Position numbers and translations under genes: made by a program
In this document: positions 23,323 to 34,470 of the stretch, piece after piece
Layout of the letters: every line of letters starts with the position of its first letter
Numbering within the stretch: the first letter of the stretch is position 1
The notes under the pieces: model-generated
What the model was told of the DNA's origin: nothing
The model's database searches: none
What the model saw: the letters and a program-made list of their open reading frames with translations, nothing else
Assembly (NCBI GenBank): GCA_022828595.1
Contig: JAKGHH010000003.1
Span: 14,818,934 to 14,882,933 of the forward strand
From: Nelumbo lutea
Taxonomy: Eukaryota; Streptophyta; Magnoliopsida; Proteales; Nelumbonaceae
Direction of reading: 5' to 3'
DNA length: 64,000 bases

Positions 23323-25543
23323 ATGGAAGGTCACGGCCCCGGCGTTGGCCGTGTTTTTGTGCTGATCTTCTGCATCGCCGGAATTTGGTCGGCTTATATA
23401 ACACAAGGTGTTCTTCAGGAAACAGTGTGAGTTCCAGATCCTTATTTGGTTTTCAATTATTTTCTTTTTAGTCTTCTTCAGTTGATAGTTTTCTTTGAAT
23501 ATATGGGAATTTAGTACCGTGGACGTGGATCTCTCACAGATTAACTTTTGCGTTTATGAACATCGCTGTTCACAAATCAATGTTTTCCTCTAGGGATATG
23601 AATGCAAATATTTTATTGCTATGTAGTTACCAATATTTGGTAAAATTATGATATGATGGGGAAGAGAATTGATGAGCTCGTTTTAAGAAGGGAAAGTCTA
23701 ACGTTTACAGTCTCATACTCCCATTTTTATATAAAAAAAATCAAAATTCAAAACCTTTGACACTAAATTAATGTATACACATACCTAAATCCAAGTTATA
23801 GTATATATTTTTGTGCTCCTATTTCTTCCATTTTTTTTGTTCTTACTTTTAAGTTGCAGAATTCAATGGCAATCCAGTTACGGAGTGTTTTTCTTTCTTT
23901 TCCTTGTCAAATTTCTATTTCTATTTTGAATTTTGAGGTCTTAGGTTAGGAATTCTTTTTTATTTTTATTTTTCAGTTGATGAAGTATTAATGATTCTTA
24001 TTTATCCAATTTGAACTAGTTCTATTATTTCCTTGTTCAGTCTAATATTAGAATACCAATTCATTATGTTTCGTTGAAATAAGCATTTGACTCCTTGGGA
24101 TATAAAAAAGTTGTTGATTTATAGATGGCAGGTTTTCTAAATGATCTCCTCATGTTTTCAGGTCCACCAAGAGATTTGGCCCAGATGGGAAACGGTTTGA
24201 GCATCTTTCATTCTTGAACTTAGCTCAAAATGTAGTTTGTTTAATCTGGTCATTTATAAGTAAGTTTAAGTTTACTTTTACTTTTTTTTTTTTATGCATT
24301 TGAGTCATTTATTTGTCTTTTCCTCGTCTAGCATTAGATTCAATGTTCTATCAGATTATGAAGCTACTCCTTATACTTCTTCTATAATCTTTGTGAATAG
24401 TGATAAAACTGTGGTCCAGAGGTAGTGCTGGCGGTGCTCCTTGGTGGAGTTATTGGAGTGCTGGCATCACCAACACGATAGGTCCAGCCATGGGAATTGA
24501 AGCGTTAAAGTATATCAGTTACCCAGCACAGGTATACTTAATTCTTCTTTTGAAAATTATGTTTATAAAAATATCATCTTTCTTTTGTATATTGTGTTTT
24601 GACCTTTTTACCCAATTTGTGTTACTTTAAGGAAAGTTTGACATGTATTCATCTTTGGTAATTTTATACATTCTTGTAATTTCTTAGGCTTTCAACTTGA
24701 AATTTGGCACAGATGAAAGCTTAACTGCTTCAGTTTTGAACACGGGTGGAATCGCTTGGGTTCTTTCTTCAAAAGAGAGTGTCTTTGATCTAGGGAAGCT
24801 ATTTTGAGTGCGACTTCCACTTTAGAATAGCAGTTTAACAAGTGTCACATGTTATACGTCATTTGGACTTCCAGGCACATACATCACAACCCTCAAGGAT
24901 GAAGCTTAAGCTTCTATGTTGTCATAACTTTATTCTCTTTTGGTCTCCCTTGTCATCCAAACTAAGGAAAGCCACTGTCTTCTAGATTTTTTTTTGCCTT
25001 CCATTTTCTTTGCAACTAAATGCAATGGTACCATATTTTATATTTAGAATCCATTGGTTTCTTTAGCACAGATTTCTAGTATCATGAAACAGTTATCTCC
25101 GATTTCAGGTTCTGTAGATGGCAATTGCAAATATGAAACCTTTACCTAATCACGTCTCTCCAAATTTGTAGAAGCTTGTCATGTTTTCTTTGTGTTGTTA
25201 TTTGGATACACTTAGGGCTGTTTTTTTCTTAACGTGAAATATTCCTACTATTGAATTTATGCAATTCTGGAAAGTGGCTTTCTTATTCTATTATTCTACT
25301 TGCAGGTCCTTGCAAAATCCTCCAAAATGATTCCAGGTAATTTTTTATGCGCTTTTGTATATTATTATAGGTCACAATAACAAGCAAAATTTCTAGTATT
25401 AAAATTTATCATTAATAATGAAAAGAAAAAAAAATCATGGATGCACAAAAAATTAATAATAATAATCACCCATTGTATTTTTAGTAGTCACTCAAGATTG
25501 AACAGACACTTAAAAGGAGAAGAAAAGAATAAGAAAAGAAGAG

Positions 25544-25595
<52 letters not shown>

Positions 25596-28500
25596 GATAA
25601 AAGAGAGTTGGGTTGATGTTTGGAACTGCCGCCCCCCTCTTAAATTTATATACATAGTATCATACTTGTAAAAGGACTGAATTGCTTACATGGCAAGATA
25701 AGATAGATAAGATAAAGCTGAAAAAAGACTAATCCTAATCTTATAAAAGACTTGTTCTAATCTTATCATAAAGAACTAATCCTAATCATAACTTATTGCT
25801 GACATACAAATAGTGGGGACCACCTTAGTGGGGTCCACATTAGTGTTCTCTACATTTTTTTAGTGCAGGAAGTCTACAGTGCCCCTTTTCCCACCCAAAG
25901 CCTAATAATCACCCATTGATAGATTACCATATGATCCAACTTAGTTCTTGATGTAGATAAATCTTTATGTGGCAATTTCTCTGTATGATGTGACCTCATA
26001 TAATGATAACCTTATTAAAAAAATAGGAAAAGGAAAGAAAAGAAAAGAAAAGAAAAGAGAAGATGAGTGATAGCCATTAGAGAAAAAAAAAATACTTGTA
26101 GGTCAAAATCAACAGTCTGAAAGTCTGAGACCTGATCCAACATCCTATTGATTAAGATCCAAGTCCAATTTATCATCATCATCACCTAAGCCTTGTCTCA
26201 ACTATATGGGGTCTGCTACATGAATCTTGTTTCACCATTCCAATCTGTTCAGTGCCATATGCATTGTTAAATTATGGGTGCTTAAATCATTTCTAATTTT
26301 TTCCACCCAAACCCTTTTTGCTATGAGCCTATGCCCCTAGCTCTTCTAGCCACTTCAACCTGTAGCAGATCACTTTTCTAACAGGTGCTGTAGATGGTCT
26401 TCTATGCACGTGACCCAGTCTATCTCAATCTACTCTCTCATTTTGCCACCTATTGGAGCTACTCCTACGTTCCTTTGTATGACTTCATTTCTAACCCTGT
26501 CCGTCCTAGTTTTTCCACTTACCAATCTACGCATTCACATTTCTCCCACACTTGTTTTTCTTTTGATTTGCTGCTTTTTATTTGCCCAACACTTTGTTCC
26601 ATACAATATAGACTGTTTTATAGCATTTCCTTTTAGTTGAAGTGGCATTTGCTAATCACATAAGATTCTGGATGATGCACCCATTCAATTTTTCCCATCC
26701 TGCTCTAATTCTATGGGTGACATCATCCTCCTCAATCTCTCCTTTGTTATGAATTATTGAACCAAGGAAAAGGAAGAGCTCACATTGAGTTATCTCTTGG
26801 TCTCCAATCCAAAGTGTACCCTGGTTGCACACTTATTACTATTAACTTATATTGCTGTATATATTCTGTTTTAGTTCTACTTATTTTAAAACCTCTTGTT
26901 TCTAATGCAGTTCTCCATAAACCTAATTTTGCATTTAATCCTCTGCTGGTTTCATCAATTAATACTATGTCATCCGCGATCATATATACATATAGATTTT
27001 ATAATTAATAAATTTAGTACTTTATGTTCATGTAAATTTATTTCATATATGTAAGTTAAAAGTGATTAAATTTTTACTTTTTAATTCTTTCTTTATTTTT
27101 AAAATAATGAATCAAACTCAGATTAAACCCGGATTCTTGACCTCTATGCAGTGATGTTGATGGGTACACTTGTTTATGGAATTAAATACACTTTTCCTGA
27201 GTATATATGTACTTTCCTTGTTGCTGGAGGGGTATCAGTATTTGCTCTTTTAAAGGTGAGGCATTTTATCTGCTGAGTTATAGTTTTAAGTCAGGTCTTA
27301 GTTTTAACTTTTTGTGCTTTGGAACAAACAAAGGAGTCTCTGATTGATTGATATGTCTATTACTTTTTAACTATCTACCTTATCTTTTGCTCATTGATTG
27401 GTTACAGACTAGCTCAAAGACCATAAGCAAACTGGCTCACCCAAATGCACCCCTTGGATATGGTCTGTGTTTCCTGAACTTGGCTTTTGATGGATTTACA
27501 AATGCTACTCAGGATTCAATAACAGCAAGGTATTAGCTATTAACAGTTCAAGAGTTGATTAAAAGTGCATATATGGATTCTTTGTCACTGTAATAAGTTG
27601 CTATTAATTTCGTTGATAATCCCAGTTAGTAATAACTCTAACCTACCACCAAAAAAAATGCCCATTCTTGTAATTGTGTTGGAACTACCTGGGAAAGGAT
27701 TTTTGTTGATATTCTCTTTTCCAGTTTTAATATGCTAATACATCAAATGACAATTCTTAACAATGACAAATATGTAGAAAAGCTATGCCATGAAATGATA
27801 ATCTTAGGCTGTGTTTGGTTTGACAGAAAATAAGATAGAAAGAGAAAGTTGAGGGGAAGTTCTTAAATAGATTAACAAAACTCCTTAAGAACTTTCCCTT
27901 AACTTTCTATTTCTCTCTTATTTTCTGTCAAACAAAACATAGCCTTATATGGAATGTATCTTGACATTGCCCTAGCAAAATCTGCAATTGTATTAGGAAG
28001 TAAGGAGTTAAAAGGGACTAATAAGTATGAAAAAATTCCAGGGCATCTTTGAATAAGTGCTTTGATAGCCATGCCATGGTTTGAACATACACCTTTTCTA
28101 TCTTGATATGCCCATGGTTTAGCCAGGTTGCCGTGTCACACAAGTATATACTTTTAGTGGGTAGGACATGTCTGGTCTCAAGACTCACAGATTCACATGA
28201 CCATATATTGTAGGGGTTAGCTTTGCTTATTACTGTCTTGGATATTGGTGTTTAGCATCTAATTCAAGATCTTAATTTCTGTAAAAACATCATATGTAAG
28301 TCAGAGAAGGAGAAAGAGGAAAAAGGTTAAAGTGGGAAAAGAAAATCGAGTAGCAGCATAAGGTACAATAGGAAGATATTCTTTTTCTTTATAGGGGAGA
28401 AAGTCTGCATCTTCTTTCCTGTTTATGATTCATAATTCTTATTGGTTTCTTTTGAGAATTAGATATTTGGCTCTTGCAATTAATGCATTCTCATGCATCT

Positions 28501-28951
28501 TAAACAGACATGCTTCTAACCAGCATGGTTTCTCATGTATAGGTATCTAAAGACAAGTGCTTGGGATATAATGTTTGGAATGAATCTTTGGGGTTCCATA
28601 TATAACATGGTCTACATGTTTGGTTGGCCACATGGCAGTGGATTTGAGGCAGTCCAGTTCTGCAAGCAGCATCCAGAGGCAGCTTGGGACATCTTTGTCT
28701 ACTGTCTGTGTGGAGCAGTGGGCCAGAACTTTATCTTCTTGACTATAAGCAGATTTGGCTCACTTGCAAACACCACCATTACCACAACCCGCAAGTTTGT
28801 GAGCATCGTGGTGTCTTCACTGTTGAGTGGCAATCCCCTTTCATCAAAGCAATGGGGAAGTGTTTTCATGGTCTTCTCTGGGTTGTCATATCAGATCTAC
28901 CTCAAGTGGAGGAAATTGCAGAGACTACAGAAGAAGAGAAAGTCCATGTGA
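23323..28951 (+). CDS. UTR3: UDP-galactose/UDP-glucose transporter, UTR3-like, seven exons
   Basis: A nucleotide-sugar antiporter of the UAA branch of the drug/metabolite transporter superfamily. The Arabidopsis UTR1/UTR3 relatives move UDP-glucose and UDP-galactose into the ER lumen. Exons: 23323-23426, 24162-24259, 24401-24531, 25306-25336, 27152-27255, 27408-27529 and 28543-28951. All introns are GT-AG, and the sum is 999 nt, giving 332 residues, the family length. Conserved blocks are visible throughout: STKRFGPDGKRFEHL, SAGITNTIGPAMGIEALKY, VLAKSSKMIPVM, LAHPNAPLGYGLCFLNLAFD, GAVGQNFIFLTISRFGSL and TTTRKFVSI. The C-terminus KRKSM fits a KxKxx ER-retrieval signal. The upstream in-frame TTG-initiated extension lacks homology, so the ATG at 23323 is preferred. 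Exon 4 is only 31 nt. Intron 4 carries a LINE fragment and intron 6 a MITE. No damage is seen. Confidence 0.96.
25548..25591. repeat. (GA)n microsatellite in intron 4
   Basis: About 22 AG units in intron 4 of the UTR3-like gene. Confidence 0.95.
26170..26990 (-). mobile_element. RTE-type LINE fragment in intron 4 of UTR3-like gene
   Basis: The minus strand from about 26983 reads ADDIVLIDET, LNAKLGLWRTALETRGFK and SRTKTEY, the catalytic ADD region and downstream part of an RTE-clade reverse transcriptase. The minus-strand 3' end is a run of GATGATGATGATAA (complement of 26169-26183), and short trinucleotide tails of this type characterise RTE elements. It is 5'-truncated right at the catalytic motif and broken by stops. 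It is antisense to the host gene. Confidence 0.85.
27807..27944. mobile_element. Tourist-like MITE in intron 6, TSD TTA
   Basis: A 138-bp near-perfect foldback. Left end GGCTGTGTTTGGTTTGACAG, right end CTGTCAAACAAAACATAGCC, flanked by TTA (27804-27806, 27945-27947). The arms continue for roughly 50 bp (AAAATAAGA, TAGAAAGAG, AAAGTT) and leave a short loop. Confidence 0.9.
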
Positions 28952-29383
28952 GCAAAAGTATTTTATTTTTTACATTACTCATCTGGTTTTCATTTTTGTT
29001 ATAATCTGGGACTAAGCCTTAAGGTTTAGTGTTCCCCTCATTTTAGATGGTTCTTTAGAATATCAGCCCAGGAATTGAATAGATCTCTCATGAGATATGC
29101 TGTAAATTTGCAGTTTTGGTAATGTAAACTAGTTTTCAGTGTTATCCTAGCTAAATCTATGAACTTCATGTATAATTTTTTCTGAACTTTGTGTATTTTA
29201 ATTAGGGGTGAAAGCCTCAGAACCAGTCTCAATGTCTTACTCCCAAACTGTTCACATCGATTCTGTATTTCTGTAAATCACTGCACTCCATGAGGAAGGT
29301 CTTTAATTTGCATTCATCCTCGCCCAAATTCTAGGCTGAAAGAAAACTCAAAATAGTTGAACCACCAATGCTTTTCACGCTTA
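28952..29383. other. 3' flank of UTR3-like gene
   Basis: Presumed 3' UTR and spacer. No gene recognised, and no single polyadenylation site can be chosen. Confidence 0.4.
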
Positions 29384-29485
29384 GTTTGGAAGGAGTACAG
29401 ACATGAATATGTACAATGCAAATACATACAAAAGACTAGATTTTGCACTCTACATATTGTATTTGTACTCCTTCCAAATGGAGCC
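29384..29485. mobile_element. Tourist-like MITE, family B copy, TSD TTA
   Basis: Foldback with left arm TTTGGAAGGAGTACAGACAT and right arm GTACTCCTTCCAAATGGAGCC, flanked by TTA (29381-29383 and 29486-29488). The left end seems to have lost the first six or seven bases (expected GGCTCCA). Confidence 0.7.
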
Positions 29486-29488
29486 TTA

Positions 29489-32400
29489 GAGAAAACCAAT
29501 TGCTTCGTTGTTCAACAGTTGCATGTACTACATTTTTCATACCCTTAGTTTTGGACATTTAAAGAAAACTCACTATGGACAAGGTAAATTTTCTTTAAAA
29601 ATGTAGTCTTTGTTATATCTCCTCTTCTATCATATGCTAAGATTTTTTCATAATATTACCCATCTTGTGCTTTGTGGAATAAGTGGAACACGCACGTGCA
29701 CCGCTTCTGATAAGATTTTGGCTTTCGAAACTGCATCTCTTGTTTCATTAGTTTTGATTCAGCACCTCAAAAGTCCTGAATCTATGAGATGGTGTATAAG
29801 TGTCGAAAGGGACTAATCTGATTGTTAAAAAGTAACATACCATGCTTCCATCTTCACTGAAACGCAGTTGTTACTTAAAATGAAAAAAAAAAAAGGGGAA
29901 AAGAATAATCAATTTGGACAATATCATTACATCAAATGGTATGTCGAGTGTGCAAACTCTAGCAGGAGCAAATCATGAATAATCCAAAGTCCTAACAATT
30001 TCATTTGAAAATGTATCATTCTTACATAGTCAATGAGTCTGAGATTTAATTTAAGCAATGGATCACTATGTTTTAACGAGTGTTTTAAAATCCAATTCAG
30101 AAATTGAACCATTTTTAGCTCTGGGTGGTAAATCAGTGGTTAACAATTCAGGTCAAATGATGAGTCAATCCATCATGTCATATATTATAAATAAAATATT
30201 AAAATGCACAAAAAATGACAAAAGAAATATATAACTAAATCATTATATTTGTATCACCACCACCATTATCAACATTGATGAAATTTCTTAAAAAAGAAAT
30301 GATATTTCATAAATAAGAAGTCCTATTGATTTCAAATCAGTCCCCGACAAGATTGTCCTTACAATGTCCCACAGCACATTTTCACCATGTATTGAGAACA
30401 TCTTCTGATGATAATACTGATATCATTGGGAGACGATCTCAATACACGGCGGAGATGTACTGTGAAACATTGTAGTGGGTGCGGGGGGGTTGGGTGGTTT
30501 GACTTTGCATGGTAAATGAGTTGTTGGCTCAGTCAACAGATTCTAGCAAGTGATTTAGGGGCTAAATGGATCTGGTCCACCTCGATGGAATTTCTTAAAA
30601 AATAAATGATATTTACTGAAGCTGCTGTACTTCAGCGGTTCAGCCCTCTCAAATAAGCAGAGAGCTTGAATCTACTGCTAATAGAAAGAATGTTAACTGA
30701 CAGTTTGGCATCCGACTGTACATCGGAAGGATCTCCACGACATGGAGAGGTGGTCCTTAATGCGGGCAGCTGGAAGCTGTTCTGTCAGTGTGTTAATATG
30801 CTTTTAGCTGGCAGCAGACCCATCACAATTTTGTAAGGATGGGATCTCTTGAAAACAAAAACCTTATGAAGATTTTGAAACATGAAAATCTAGCTGCACA
30901 TTGAAAATATCTACACAAATTTAAGATATATGTACAGAGGTATTCTTTATAAATGGTTAGATTTCACGAGGAGATGCAAGCTCATTTTGTACTATTTATC
31001 GTCAGTAATGAAAAATATTCACTTATTATTAAATATATATATATATATTAAAGAGGGTGGCACAAAACTATTATGCGATTAAAAAAAAAACTATGATACA
31101 CTTAACGTTGAATACTTGCGTGCATCCCTATTTTCGGATTCGGATATTTAGGTTATGTTTGGTTTTAAAATTCTTTACCAAAGAATCACTGTTTGAACTT
31201 TGAAGAGTGAATTTTCAATTTTGAGCCAAAAGTAGTTCTTTTTAAAACTTTTTTTTTATACTTCTAAGAAGTTTGTCAAACGCCAGCCCTAGGCACCTAT
31301 GAACTACCACCTGTTGAATCTCTTGAGCATCGGAACAAAGTTGAAACCCTCTGAATCTCTGATATTACTGAATACAGATATCAATAATAATCTGATGAAA
31401 CAACTGATTTATGGTGGCAGACATAGTTTTACACGTGTAGTTTGGGCCCATTCGATGATGTATCCTGAATTTGGAAGAATTGGACAGGTGGTAATACATG
31501 GTGATGTTCGATTCAGTGATTGATCCTAAATATTGACGCTTGAGAAAGGGCAAGTACTTAGGCATGACGGTCCCAGACACTATGAGATGTGGACTGCAAC
31601 CTCGGCGAGATCAACTCTCAGGTTTTTGGGCTCCGGTCTGGGTCTAGGCCTGAAATTTCATGATAAACATGTACTTGAATAGGTAAAATAGTGTGGTATA
31701 TATATTTGTGCATATTCTCTTTTATTTATAATTATAAAATATAAAATTAAAGGTAAAATAAATAAAAAGAGCTTCTTATTACTAGATCAACTTACCCAAG
31801 CCTGGCCAAATCTATTCAAGACTTCAAGTCTGTATAAATTATTGCAGCCATGGTTATGTTGGGGTTTAGCCCAAGCGACTGGGCTTGGTGGTACTTGGGG
31901 CTTTCACTTATGGTTGGAAGTTGGAACATACCGAAACCTGAGGTCCAGTTTTCAGGTTTGGCCTGAATTGGCTCTAAATCAGACCCAATCTGCCCAAAAA
32001 CTCTAGATCCCACATTACATAGAATATCGATTTAATGACTCGGGTCTAAGTCTTCAAGATGGCTGGAGTTTGAAGATTTTCAGAAATAGAATTTAAAAAC
32101 CATTTTGTCTCGAGTTATAGCTCATATAGGTAAGATTGTAAGGGAACAGAGGCCATCCCATAGATTGCCGAGGCAGTGAGGCATGGAGGGCAAGAGAAGC
32201 GATCCTTTATCCTTGTGTCTCTTCAATAATATTAGCTAGAGAGAGAATCGAAGATTGTGATTGATATTATCTTTGGGAAGATCGAGCCACCTATAGGCAT
32301 TAAACCTATTATTATCCAAGACATTATACCAACCATCAATCACGGTGGCCGCAAAGAACACAATGGTTTGCCTCTAGAAGTAAAGAAGTAAATGCCAGCC

Positions 32401-32618
32401 AGTAACTTCATGGGCTAAAGAGTTGCAGGCTTGCAGCCATGCGGAGCAAAAGAAAAGATTGTTAGGAGGTAGAGATTTAAATTACTATTCTACGCTGGTA
32501 CGCTCACATATCTACACTTACAGAGTTACAGTTCATACCCCTACTCAGGAATCTCCTTACTTGGTATATAAAATTGAAAGGGAATCAATCAGAATCCTTT
32601 TTTTTTTTTTCATTATAC
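29489..32618. other. Spacer without recognised genes
   Basis: No family homology on either strand. It contains a poly-A tract (29883-29895), GGTTTTAAAA-like phrases near 30070, an (AT)n run near 31036-31050, and GGTCTGGGTCTAGGCCTGAAAT-like words near 31630 that resemble the hAT MITE interior at 13365-13834. Confidence 0.5.
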
Positions 32619-32621
32619 TAA

Positions 32622-32748
32622 GGCTGCATTTGGCATTTCTTATTTTAAGGACTTATCTCCTTTTTCAGTTAAGAATTCCCTATAAATTGGGGTATTTTAA
32701 CTGTAAAAAGGAGATAAGTCCTTAAAATAAGGAATGCCAAATGCATCC
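32622..32748. mobile_element. Tourist-like MITE, family A copy 2, TSD TAA
   Basis: A 127-bp foldback. Left end GGCTGCATTTGGCATTTCTT, right end AAGGAATGCCAAATGCATCC, flanked by TAA (32619-32621, 32749-32751). It shares arms with the element at 17956-18086 (TTATTTTAAGGACTTATCTC type). Confidence 0.9.
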
Positions 32749-32773
32749 TAAAGCTTATTTGCCCACAGGCCAC

Positions 32774-33274
32774 TAGACCTGGCAATCCGGTTGGGTGGGT
32801 CGGGTTCAGGTTGGTCCAAGATATTTTTGGTTGATTTCATGTCGGGTTGAATTTCGGGTTGGTTGTCAAATGCTAAACCCTAACCCTAAATGTTTGGGTT
32901 AGGATTGACCCATGGGTCAATTCTAGTCATCCCAAAAAATAATTAAAATTTAAAAAAATAAAGATCAAAATTAAAAGAATTAACCTTAAAATTCCAAATA
33001 TAAAATAAAAACTTGAATACTTAACAATTTAAAGAGTAAACAATAAAAAGTAAAGAATAAATAATAAAAATTAAAGAGTGAAAACTTCTAACAATGTATA
33101 AATAATCCCAATTAGACTTGGCAATCGGGTCAACGGGTTGACCCGTGACCCAACCCAATTTTCGGGTCGGGTCATTTTCACATTTGAGTTGCTAAAATAT
33201 GAGACCCTAACCCTATATTTTTCGGGTTGGGTTGGGTCAGGTTCGTGGGTTGGGTAAACTTTTTGCCAGGTCTA
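32774..33274. mobile_element. hAT-type MITE with perfect 8-bp TSD CAGGCCAC
   Basis: A 501-bp element starts TAGACCTGGCAA and ends TTGCCAGGTCTA. It is flanked by CAGGCCAC on both sides (32766-32773 and 33275-33282). The interior has GGGTTGGGTCGGGTT-type ends and an AT-rich middle. A second terminus-like phrase, TTAGACTTGGCAATCGGGTC, lies inside at about 33113, suggesting a composite or internally duplicated element. Confidence 0.92.
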
Positions 33275-33380
33275 CAGGCCACATTGAACCATAATAAGAT
33301 GTCTCAAAAACCACTCTCGTTTTATAACATCTACAAAGACAGAAAAACCCAGAACCAAAACAGGAACAAGGGGAAAAACC

Positions 33381-33600
33381 AAGGTTCAAAGTATCGTTAC
33401 ATATCGGCCCATATCAATTGATACATATCGTTCTGGGACCCCTTCCAATATGCCCCTACAGTTGGTGTATCGGGGGTCTGACTGGTTCAGGGGATGAAGG
33501 GGTCCTAGACCAACTCCCTTGAACAAAAAAAAAGTAAAAAAACAAATACCGAAACGCCCGCCCCTACCGGCGTATCAGGTGTATCGATATTTTGAACTTT
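33381..33600. mobile_element. MITE-like repeat with inverted ends
   Basis: Left end AAGGTTCAAAGTATCG and right end CGATATTTTGAACTTT form an imperfect inverted repeat. The interior is GC-richer with TATCG and CCCC words. No clear target duplication. Related to the fragment at 11640-11882. Confidence 0.65.
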
Positions 33601-34470
33601 GGGCAAAACTATCACAGCACAGTGTTGATGAATCATTGAGTATTCTCTCTTTCTATTAAAGCTGTTATTTGTTCCAGTACTTGCATTCCCTCGGTTTTGT
33701 TTCCTCCTAATATTTGTTCATTCGAATATCATGAAACGAAGAGAATAATGATCAAAAGAGAAAAAAAAAAAAAAAAAAAGTAACAAAAGAATAGATGAAG
33801 AAACACTCGTACACACAAAGCCAATAGCACATTCTCTTCTTTAATTATAGTAAGTTACATCAAATAGTTACATTCATGACAAAATCCAACTTAGAAAAGG
33901 AAGAAAATAATAATAAAAAAAGAAACTCTTATTCTATACCCTCTGCACACCAAAATCAAATCAATAAAAATCCAACTTCAACTAGGGTTCATCCTCCTTT
34001 TGCTCTTTCTTTGTTTTTCCTAAGATATGTATGGGAGGTGCCCAAACTGCCGATGTATAATTACACTCTTAAAAAAAGACTAGGTTGGTATGCTGCCATA
34101 TTATGTACAGATGACAAATAGGACTAAAATCAAGCAATTCTAGAGAAGACTCGGGAGAAAAAAAAATCAAGCAATTCAACAAACACTCATACTGGAACTC
34201 AATGTGAGAATTCAGGCTCACAGAACACATTGTAAGATCGGATGGGCAATGCTAGAATGCTCAGGGAAGATACTAAAACATTCTAAGACAGTTTTGAAGT
34301 GCAGATCTTAGAACACCTTTGCTAAAAATCAGGTATGGTGACCTGTGAACCATGGACTCTGAACTCAAGATGATATTTGACAAACCTTTCCAAACAATTA
34401 GATGGTGAGGATGAACTAGCAATTTCCTAGTGCACAAAATTCTGCAGGTAAGATGGGAAGCATAGATTGG
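33601..34470. other. 3' flank of the MYB gene
   Basis: Holds a poly-A tract (33761-33779) and the presumed 3' UTR of the minus-strand MYB gene next to 34470. No other gene recognised. Confidence 0.4.

Noticed and set aside
6976..28951. Possible sugar-metabolism gene cluster (mutarotase plus UDP-galactose transporter)
   Set aside because: The genes are 14 kb apart with repeat-rich spacer, and their products act on different substrates in different compartments. Adjacency by chance is the simpler view.
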